A stretch of DNA of 20,355 nt from Desulfuromonadales bacterium. GTDB lineage: Bacteria > Desulfobacterota > Desulfuromonadia > Desulfuromonadales > UBA2294. The notes beneath the pieces are model-generated. The model saw only the letters and a program-made list of their open reading frames with translations. It was not told where the DNA came from and searched no databases. How positions within the stretch are numbered: the first letter of the stretch is position 1; every line of letters starts with the position of its first letter. A program made the position numbers and the translations under genes. Shown piece by piece: positions 14,832-20,355 of this stretch. The DNA lies in NCBI GenBank assembly GCA_014859615.1, contig JACUTX010000024.1, positions 1-20,355 on the forward strand, read 5' to 3'.

Positions 14832-15389
14832 ATGTACGATACTGTAATAAAACAAGCAAAAGGGTCGATGGCAAAAGCGATCGAGAGTCTGAGGCGCGAA
14901 TTGACCAAGGTTCGCACGGGTCGCGCCTCCGTCTCGTTGCTGGATGATATTTTTGTCGATTATTACGGTACCCCGACCCTGCTCAGCCAGGTTGGGACTC
15001 TCGCTGCACCTGAGCCGCGACTCATCACAATCCAGCCCTGGGAGAAGAATCTGATTTCGGAGATTGAAAAAGCGATTTTAAAATCGGATCTTGGCCTGAA
15101 TCCGTCTTCTGACGGAGTGTTGATTCGGCTCCCGATCCCAGCTTTGACTGAAGAGCGTCGCAAAGAGATGGCGAAACTGGCAAAACGGGTTGGTGAAGAG
15201 AGCAAAATAGCCATTCGCAATGCACGTCGTGAAGCCAACGAAGCGATCAAGAAGCTGGAGAAGGAGAAAGAGATCAGTGCTGATGATCTCAAGCGCGGCG
15301 AGAAGGATGTCCAGAGTTTGACAGACGATTTTATCAAGCAGATCGATGAGATCATCGCCGTCAAAGAAAAAGAGGTTATGGAAATTTAA
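14832..15389 (+). CDS. frr: Ribosome recycling factor
   Basis: RRF works with EF-G to split post-termination ribosomes. The 185-residue length is exactly typical. The N-terminal helix and loop LRRELTKVRTGRASVSLLDD and the nearby VDYYGTPTLLSQVGTL are characteristic, as is the C-terminal helix with lysine/glutamate-rich heptads (about 125-185) that forms the three-helix bundle. AGGAGG (14817-14822) overlaps the pyrH 3' end and lies 9 bases before the ATG; the intergenic gap is 2 bases. Confidence 0.97.
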   Translation: MYDTVIKQAKGSMAKAIESLRRELTKVRTGRASVSLLDDIFVDYYGTPTLLSQVGTLAAPEPRLITIQPWEKNLISEIEKAILKSDLGLNPSSDGVLIRLPIPALTEERRKEMAKLAKRVGEESKIAIRNARREANEAIKKLEKEKEISADDLKRGEKDVQSLTDDFIKQIDEIIAVKEKEVMEI

Positions 15390-15428
15390 CACTTCCTGTT
15401 TCTATCCGAAATCGAAAGGGTATTTTTT

Positions 15429-15590
15429 ATGATGAACATTACAGAAGAGTGCATCGCTTGTGGCAGCTGTGTTGCCAGCTGTCCGGTCAATGCCATTGTC
15501 GAAGCGGGTGATCTTTATAAAATAACTGAAGCCTGCACAGACTGTAAGGCCTGTGTCGACACCTGTCCCGTTAATGCGATTGTCGAATAA
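15429..15590 (+). CDS. Small 2[4Fe-4S] ferredoxin
   Basis: A 53-residue clostridial-type ferredoxin, too short for many gene finders. Two cluster motifs are seen: C8-x2-C11-x2-C14-x3-C18-P and C36-x2-C39-x2-C42-x3-C46-P, each expected to bind a [4Fe-4S] cluster with one ligand from the other motif. Both halves end in the same eight residues, CPVNAIVE, so the internal duplication is still obvious. It is a low-potential electron carrier in the cytoplasm; its partner enzymes are not in the window. AAAGGG at 15415-15420 is 8 bases before the ATG; a second in-frame ATG follows immediately at 15432. A strong terminator comes right after, so this gene probably ends the rpsB-side transcript. Confidence 0.93.
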   Translation: MMNITEECIACGSCVASCPVNAIVEAGDLYKITEACTDCKACVDTCPVNAIVE

Positions 15591-15594
15591 TTCC

Positions 15595-15623
15595 AAGGCG
15601 CCCGGCCCGGGCGCTTTTTTTTT
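15595..15623 (+). terminator. Intrinsic terminator after the ferredoxin gene
   Basis: GCGCCC (15598-15603), loop GGCCC, GGGCGC (15609-15614), then nine T (15615-15623). It lies 7 bases after the ferredoxin stop and separates the translation genes from the uppS-to-tsaB run. The following 120 bases hold no gene and no promoter that I could support, only a weak hairpin at 15689-15713. Confidence 0.9.
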
Positions 15624-15764
15624 GGTTTTTTCCCGCCTTGCCCGTCCGGGTGTTTCATGTTAAATTTTGCACGATTGATTAACGGCTCAAAGGGCGTAGC
15701 CATATGCCCCTTTATATGACGGGCCAGTTGCAGCTATTTTTGAATGATTACCAAGGGGTTTTTT

Positions 15765-16517
15765 TTGCCGCATCTTCCAAAACATCTCGCTATAATCATG
15801 GACGGTAACGGACGCTGGGCTCAGAAACGCCATCTTCCTCGAGTGATGGGGCACCAAAAAGGGGTTGAATCGGTCAGATCCGTGGTTGAGGAGTGTCGAT
15901 CTCTGGGGATCCCCTATCTGACTCTCTACGCTTTCAGCTCAGAAAATTGGGGGCGGCCGGCTGAAGAAGTCTCTTCATTAATGGAGTTGTTAGCCCGTTA
16001 TCTGAGTAAAGAGCTTTCGACTCTTTTGACCCAGAAAATTCGACTGAATGTGATCGGTGAAATAGAGCGTTTACCGAAAAACATTTGTGATATCCTGACT
16101 GAAATTGCCACCCGGACGCAAGAGAACAGCACCATGGTCTTGACTCTTGCCCTCTCCTACGGTTCCCGCAATGAGCTGCTTCGTGCCTGTCGCACTTTAG
16201 CACAAGAGGCTATAGACGGTACCTGTAGCCCGAAAGAGATCGATGAAAAGCTTTTTGCGTCCCGGCTTGATACAGCAGGGATACCTGATCCGGATTTTCT
16301 GATCCGCACCAGCGGTGAAATGCGAATCAGTAACTTTCTCCTCTGGCAGATGGCTTACGCTGAACTCTATTTTTGTCCCACTTATTGGCCTGATTTTAAT
16401 AAGGAAGCACTGCAAACGGCTCTTTCTGAGTTCAGTCAGCGCAAGCGGCGTTTTGGTTTGACAGCTGAACAATTGAAGCAGAACGAAACGGATCAACATG
16501 GAGGGTCAGCCCATTAA
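15765..16517 (+). CDS. uppS: Isoprenyl transferase (undecaprenyl diphosphate synthase)
   Basis: UppS chains isopentenyl diphosphate units onto farnesyl diphosphate to make the C55 lipid carrier for peptidoglycan and O-antigen. Seen: HLAIIMDGNGRWAQKR (Asp13 is the catalytic aspartate, with TTG as start), LTLYAFSSENWGRP, and the C-terminal RTSGEMRISNFLLWQ with YAELYF. The start is uncertain. ATG 15744 (257 residues) has no Shine-Dalgarno; in-frame TTG 15765 (250 residues) has AAGGGG at 15753-15758, 6 bases upstream, and gives a usual N-terminus, so I favour it. The 3' end overlaps cdsA by 20 bases. Confidence 0.93.
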   Translation: MPHLPKHLAIIMDGNGRWAQKRHLPRVMGHQKGVESVRSVVEECRSLGIPYLTLYAFSSENWGRPAEEVSSLMELLARYLSKELSTLLTQKIRLNVIGEIERLPKNICDILTEIATRTQENSTMVLTLALSYGSRNELLRACRTLAQEAIDGTCSPKEIDEKLFASRLDTAGIPDPDFLIRTSGEMRISNFLLWQMAYAELYFCPTYWPDFNKEALQTALSEFSQRKRRFGLTAEQLKQNETDQHGGSAH

Positions 16518-17310
16518 AACGCGAATTTCCACGGCACTGGTCGCGCTCCCGCTTCTTGTTCTTGTCATTATCTATTCATCGCCGAATTTTTTTAATCTGA
16601 TAGTGACCATTGTTTCAGCTTTGGCGCTGCACGAGTTCTTTAAGATGTGTCTGCCGACTGAACGTTTTTTTGAACGGAATCTGGCGACGGTTGCTGGTGC
16701 CCTGTTTACCGGTTTTCTCTGTTGGCAGCCGTTTGAGTCGGATGTGCTGATCGTTACCGGACTCTTTATGCTGTTCGCCATGGTCTACCTGTTTCGCTTC
16801 CGCGACCTGTCAACTGTGATGGCTCAACTCGGTATTACGGTGATAGGTTTTTTGTATCTGCCGCTCATGCTCAGTTTTCTGCCCAAACTCAGAACTCTCG
16901 AATCCGGCGTAGAATGGGTCTTTTTAGTACTGGTCCTGGTCATGGTTGGGGATTCGGCTGCTTATTTTGTCGGTTCATCTATAGGCAAAACCAAGCTCTA
17001 TCCGGCCATCAGTCCGAATAAAAGTGTTGAAGGGGCTGTTGGCGGGTTGGCCGGGAGTCTGGTGGCTGTATCGATTTATACACTCTTTTTCTTGCCGGAG
17101 CTCGGCTTTTTTTCTGTCGTTCTTATCGTATTTCTGGTCGGTATCCTCTCGCAGATTGGTGATCTTTTCGAGTCGATGCTGAAACGCAGCTGTAATGTTA
17201 AAGACTCCGGGCAAATGATCCCCGGTCATGGCGGTCTGCTCGACCGTCTTGATAGTTTGCTCTTTGCTTTTCCGACGGCTTACTGTCTCACACTGTTTCT
17301 CGGTAACTGA
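16498..17310 (+). CDS. cdsA: Phosphatidate cytidylyltransferase (CDP-diglyceride synthase)
   Basis: CdsA makes CDP-diacylglycerol from phosphatidate and CTP, the branch point for bacterial phospholipids; it is an inner-membrane enzyme. The 270-residue protein has about seven or eight hydrophobic segments. It ends with the family signature around residues 225-255: KRSCNVKDSG followed by PGHGGLLDRLDSL, where the two aspartates of the D-R-x-D pair bind metal. GDSAAYFVGSSIGKTKL and SPNKSVEGAVGG near 150-185 are also characteristic. The ATG lies inside uppS, with only a weak purine stretch ahead, suggesting coupled translation. dxr starts 5 bases after the stop. Confidence 0.95.
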   Translation: MEGQPIKTRISTALVALPLLVLVIIYSSPNFFNLIVTIVSALALHEFFKMCLPTERFFERNLATVAGALFTGFLCWQPFESDVLIVTGLFMLFAMVYLFRFRDLSTVMAQLGITVIGFLYLPLMLSFLPKLRTLESGVEWVFLVLVLVMVGDSAAYFVGSSIGKTKLYPAISPNKSVEGAVGGLAGSLVAVSIYTLFFLPELGFFSVVLIVFLVGILSQIGDLFESMLKRSCNVKDSGQMIPGHGGLLDRLDSLLFAFPTAYCLTLFLGN

Positions 17311-17315
17311 TTGCC

Positions 17316-18476
17316 ATGAAGAGACTGACCATACTTGGCTCTACCGGATCGATCGGTGCCAATACACTTGAGATTGTATCGGCTCATCCTGACCGGTTTC
17401 AGGTTAAGGCGCTTACTGCCGGTTACAATCTCGAACTTCTCCTGCAACAGATAGAGAAGCACCACCCTGATCTTGTGTCGGTGATGTTAGCCGACGATGC
17501 TGTCCGGTTGCGAAAACGGGTCGGTGCGGATGGCCCGGAAATTCTTTCTGGAGCAGAAGGGTTGATCGCCTGCGCGACCTTTCCGGATGCCGACATGGTG
17601 GTTTCGGCGATTGTCGGCGCGGCCGGACTGGTTCCGACGATGGCTGCTATTGAAGCGGGGAAGGATATTGCTCTGGCCAATAAGGAGTCGCTGGTCACAG
17701 CCGGGGTATTGGTGATGCAGGCGGTTGCAAAGAAAAAAATTCGACTTTTCCCCATCGATAGTGAGCATTCGGCAATCTTTCAATCGCTGCAAGGACATCG
17801 CGCCCGGGACGTTCGCCGCCTGATTCTGACCGCATCCGGCGGCCCGTTTCTGAATCACACGCCGACCTCTTTGCGGCATGTTACACTCGCCGATGCTCTG
17901 GCTCATCCCAAGTGGAGCATGGGGCGCAAAATAAGTATCGATTCGGCGACGATGATGAACAAAGGGCTGGAAGTAATCGAGGCCCGCTGGCTGTTTGATC
18001 TCCCTTCTGAGCAGATTGCTGTTCATATTCATCCCCAGAGTGTTGTTCATTCAATGGTCGAATATATTGATGGTACAGTGATGGCGCAGCTCGGGATTCC
18101 TGACATGAAAGGCCCCATCGCCTACGCACTCTCTTATCCTGAGCGTTTACCTCTCGATTTACCCCCTCTCGATCTGTGTCAGATGGGAGCGTTGACCTTC
18201 AGTCAGCCGGATACGGAGCTGTTTCCATGCCTCGGTCTGGCTTATCGGGCTTTGATCGCCGGTGAGTCGTTTCCTGCGGTACTGAATGCAGCAAATGAGG
18301 TTGCGGTCGGAGCTTTTTTGTCAAAACAGATTCTGTTTACTTCAATTGTCGATATTATCAGCGCGACGCTTGATCAGCATCAGACTGTAAAGTTGAACCA
18401 TATTGACGATGTTTTACACGTCGATAGCTGGGCGCGTGACAGGGCACAAGATTTTTTACGACAAAATCTGATATAA
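17316..18476 (+). CDS. dxr: 1-deoxy-D-xylulose 5-phosphate reductoisomerase
   Basis: Dxr converts DXP to 2-C-methylerythritol 4-phosphate with NADPH, the committed step of the MEP isoprenoid pathway that supplies UppS, encoded two genes upstream. The 386-residue protein shows the NADPH loop GSTGSIG (8-14), ANKESLV (121-127), metal ligands Asp148 and Glu150 in FPIDSEHSA, the flap region with SGGPF (174-178) and PKWSMG (198-203), and ATMMNKGLEVIEA (211-223) with Glu219. Length is normal for the family. The stop is followed by a 45-base gap containing an imperfect hairpin before rseP. No strong Shine-Dalgarno; translation is probably coupled to cdsA. Confidence 0.97.
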   Translation: MKRLTILGSTGSIGANTLEIVSAHPDRFQVKALTAGYNLELLLQQIEKHHPDLVSVMLADDAVRLRKRVGADGPEILSGAEGLIACATFPDADMVVSAIVGAAGLVPTMAAIEAGKDIALANKESLVTAGVLVMQAVAKKKIRLFPIDSEHSAIFQSLQGHRARDVRRLILTASGGPFLNHTPTSLRHVTLADALAHPKWSMGRKISIDSATMMNKGLEVIEARWLFDLPSEQIAVHIHPQSVVHSMVEYIDGTVMAQLGIPDMKGPIAYALSYPERLPLDLPPLDLCQMGALTFSQPDTELFPCLGLAYRALIAGESFPAVLNAANEVAVGAFLSKQILFTSIVDIISATLDQHQTVKLNHIDDVLHVDSWARDRAQDFLRQNLI

Positions 18477-18479
18477 CAA

Positions 18480-18504
18480 GTCTGCTTTAATCTTTAAATC
18501 AGAC
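18480..18504. repeat. Inverted repeat between dxr and rseP
   Basis: The arms 18480-18490 and 18494-18504 pair over 11 positions with one mismatch (outer GTCTG/CAGAC, inner TTTAA/TTAAA) around a TCT loop. No T-run follows, so it is not an intrinsic terminator. It ends 4 bases before the rseP Shine-Dalgarno AGGGAG (18509-18514). Confidence 0.5.
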
Positions 18505-18521
18505 GGGTAGGGAGTTTATTT

Positions 18522-19835
18522 GTGACAGCTGTGTTTGGAATATTCATGCTCGGGGTCCTGGTTTTTATTCATGAAATGGGACATTTTCTGGTCGCCAAGG
18601 CCAACGGAGTCAAGGTTCTCAAGTTTTCTCTCGGTTTCGGTCCGAAGCTGGTGAGTCGAAAGTGGGGAGAGACAGAATATCTGATTTGTGCCATCCCGCT
18701 CGGTGGTTATGTTCAGATGCTGGGTGAAGGGGGAGGGGAGCAGGGGGAAAACGCCCCTCTCACTCAGGAAGAGGAGCAACGCTCTTTTTCTCACAAGTCT
18801 GCCGGTAAGCGGATTGCGATAGTCGCCGCCGGTCCCCTGATGAATCTGCTGCTTCCGTTTCTGATCCTGCCGATCGCCTTTATGTCCGGTGTTAACATGC
18901 CGGTTTTTCTTGATAATCCCGCCTGCATCGATTATGTCGTTGCCGACTCGGATGCGTCACGGGCCGGAGTTCAAGTTGGCGATTGTATCACGGCCATCGG
19001 TGGCGAACCGGTTGAAACCTGGCAAAAAGGGAACCTCGCCTTGGTCTCTGCTGCGGGTAAAAATATTCGTTTGACAGTTGAACGGGAGAACAAAACTGTC
19101 GATCTGTTGATTCGACCCGAAAACAACGGTCTGGACGGTTTGATGGCGCTCGGCATTTTTCCGGTGGAACCCGCGATTATTGGCGGTCTTCAGGCGGATG
19201 GACCTGCTATGCGAGCTGGGTTGCAGGTCGGCGATCATATCATTGAGATCTCGGGGAAGCCGGTCCGTAACTGGTTTGATATGACCTCCCTGATCCAGAC
19301 CGGTGAGGGGCGTGCAGAGTCGTTTGTTATTGATCGTAACGGGGAGATTCTGACAGTTCAACTCGCGCCGGAAATGAATGAAACCGGCAAACTGCTGGTC
19401 GGGATCGTCAAGGGGCACGATGTTGAAACCAGAAGCTTCGGCCTGATCGATTCGATCTCTAAAGGGGGCGAACAGACGGTCGAATTGATCAAATTGACCG
19501 TCGTCTTTGTACAAAAACTCTTTTCCGGCGATGTTTCGTCTAAAAATATCGGCGGGATGATTTCCGTTGTGGAGTTTGCCGGTGAAGCGGCCCAGACCGG
19601 AGTTGCCGCTCTTTTAACAATGCTTGCATTTATCAGTATACAACTGGGAATTTTGAATCTGCTCCCGATTCCGATCCTGGATGGGGGACATCTGCTGTTC
19701 AGTCTGATTGAATTGATCACCCGTCGTCCGGTGCCGATGCGGATCCGTGAACCTGCCCAGCAGATTGGTCTGATGCTGCTTCTGGCGTTAATGGCCTTTG
19801 CCTTGTACAACGACATTTTGCGCAAATTTCTGTAA
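18522..19835 (+). CDS. rseP: RIP metalloprotease RseP (site-2 protease)
   Basis: A membrane-embedded zinc protease of family M50B that, in E. coli, cuts the anti-sigma factor RseA after DegS to release sigma-E and also clears signal peptides. The 437-residue protein has HEMGH at 17-21 in the first helix, two tandem PDZ-like domains (about 115-195 and 195-285, each with an RAG(V/L)QVGD element), and the second zinc motif NLLPIPILDGG (379-389, Asp387) near the C-terminus. The start is GTG 18522 with AGGGAG 7 bases upstream. Whether a sigma-E-type pathway exists here is not shown in the window. The position after cdsA-dxr is the common bacterial order. Confidence 0.95.
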   Translation: MTAVFGIFMLGVLVFIHEMGHFLVAKANGVKVLKFSLGFGPKLVSRKWGETEYLICAIPLGGYVQMLGEGGGEQGENAPLTQEEEQRSFSHKSAGKRIAIVAAGPLMNLLLPFLILPIAFMSGVNMPVFLDNPACIDYVVADSDASRAGVQVGDCITAIGGEPVETWQKGNLALVSAAGKNIRLTVERENKTVDLLIRPENNGLDGLMALGIFPVEPAIIGGLQADGPAMRAGLQVGDHIIEISGKPVRNWFDMTSLIQTGEGRAESFVIDRNGEILTVQLAPEMNETGKLLVGIVKGHDVETRSFGLIDSISKGGEQTVELIKLTVVFVQKLFSGDVSSKNIGGMISVVEFAGEAAQTGVAALLTMLAFISIQLGILNLLPIPILDGGHLLFSLIELITRRPVPMRIREPAQQIGLMLLLALMAFALYNDILRKFL

Positions 19836-19846
19836 GGACGTCATCC

Positions 19847-20355
19847 ATGCTCGCCGAACTGATCTTGACGATTGCAACCGCTACTCCGGTCGGGAGTATT
19901 GCTTTGACTCGTGGTGAAGAGCTGCTCGCCGAGCTGACCCTGAAGCCGCTCGGGTCACATAGTGATTTTCTGATTCCGGCTATCGATGAAATTTTGCAAC
20001 GGACCGGTACGGTTATTGAAGAGATCGATGCCTTTGCTGCTGTGGTCGGTCCAGGCGCTTTTACGGGGTTGCGGGTCGGAGTTTCGACGGTCAAGGGGCT
20101 GGCGCAAGCGACCGGCAAGCCTGTGATCGCCGTCTCCTCCCTGAAAACCCTTGCCATGCAAGCCTGCGACGCCGGTCTGCCGATTTGTGCCCTCCTGGAT
20201 GCCCGTAAAGGGGAGGTTTACGCAGGTCTGTTTCAGTATCGCAACGGTTTTCCTGAACCGATCATGCGCGAGAGGGTAGCCCCCCCTGAAATCGTTCTCG
20301 AATCGATCCGTGATCATACTCTCTTTATCGGCGATGGCTGTCGTCCTTATCGGAC
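19847..20355 (+). CDS. tsaB: tRNA threonylcarbamoyladenosine biosynthesis protein TsaB (3' end outside the window)
   Basis: TsaB partners TsaD and TsaE in making the t6A modification at position 37 of ANN-reading tRNAs; it is a catalytically inactive paralogue of TsaD. The frame stays open to the window edge (169 complete codons seen). Recognisable: the ASKHA-type N-terminal strand LILTIATATPVGSIALT, HSDFLIPAIDEIL, and the family hallmark GPGAFTGLRVGVSTVKGLA near residues 70-88, followed by PVIAVSSLKTLA. The aspartate usual in the first strand (IDTAT in many homologues) is alanine here. AAGGA at 19834-19838, overlapping the rseP stop, is 8 bases from the ATG. Confidence 0.92.
   Translation, partial: MLAELILTIATATPVGSIALTRGEELLAELTLKPLGSHSDFLIPAIDEILQRTGTVIEEIDAFAAVVGPGAFTGLRVGVSTVKGLAQATGKPVIAVSSLKTLAMQACDAGLPICALLDARKGEVYAGLFQYRNGFPEPIMRERVAPPEIVLESIRDHTLFIGDGCRPYR

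Noticed and set aside
15689..15713. Hairpin AAAGGG...CCCTTT in the uppS leader as a terminator or riboswitch
   Set aside because: Six or seven pairs with a 10-base loop and no T-run; too weak to support a function.
1..20355. Mobile element, defence island or new multi-gene system
   Set aside because: Nearly every gene is a recognisable housekeeping or transport gene, codon character looks uniform by eye, and no terminal repeats, integrase, transposase, toxin-antitoxin pair or CRISPR repeats were seen.

Overview
The window looks like ordinary chromosome from an anaerobic deltaproteobacterium (Desulfobacterota), most likely of the Desulfuromonadales (Desulfuromonas / Pelobacter / Geobacter relatives). 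This is judged from gene order and protein character, not from a database search. Supporting signs are a rapZ - mannose-type PTS - HPr - enzyme I block, an ArsR-methyltransferase fusion next to ahcY, and an rpsB-tsf-pyrH-frr-(ferredoxin)-uppS-cdsA-dxr-rseP-tsaB cluster. I see no insertion sequence, phage gene, CRISPR array, tRNA or rRNA. The longest stretch without a gene is about 0.2 kb.

Layout. (1) 1-4797, + strand: the 3' end of rapZ, then a complete mannose-family phosphotransferase set (EIIA, EIIB, EIIC, EIID), HPr and enzyme I, tightly packed and largely overlapping. All phospho-acceptor histidines expected for the family can be seen. HPr also carries the serine used by HPr kinase, so the block may be regulatory as well as a transporter. 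(2) 4803-9770, + strand: a SAM-cycle block with metK (own sigma-70-like promoter and terminator), a TIGR04283-like glycosyltransferase, an ArsR-type regulator fused to a SAM-dependent methyltransferase fold (SahR-like) behind a palindromic operator, and ahcY. MetK makes SAM, methyltransferases turn it into SAH, and AhcY removes SAH. The regulator is well placed to sense SAH or SAM. A perfect 17-bp hairpin closes the block. (3) 9787-12036, - strand: lptF-lptG, the two permease subunits of the lipopolysaccharide export ABC transporter, converging on ahcY and diverging from rpsB. (4) 12099-20355, + strand: translation genes rpsB, tsf, pyrH and frr, then a 53-residue 2[4Fe-4S] ferredoxin, then envelope and isoprenoid genes uppS, cdsA, dxr and rseP, and the 5' part of tsaB, which runs off the end.

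Several starts differ from the longest open frame, chosen from Shine-Dalgarno position: HPr at 2763, ptsI at 3010, the glycosyltransferase at 6136, rpsB at 12244, tsf at GTG 13178, pyrH at ATG 14104 and probably uppS at TTG 15765.

I did not find a convincing undescribed system. The points most worth a second look are the SahR-like regulator with its operator and an upstream direct repeat, the apparent absence of that operator at metK, the possibly leaderless lptF message, the full PTS permease in an organism group not known for sugar uptake, the glycosyltransferase placed inside the SAM-cycle block, and structured leaders ahead of rpsB and rseP.
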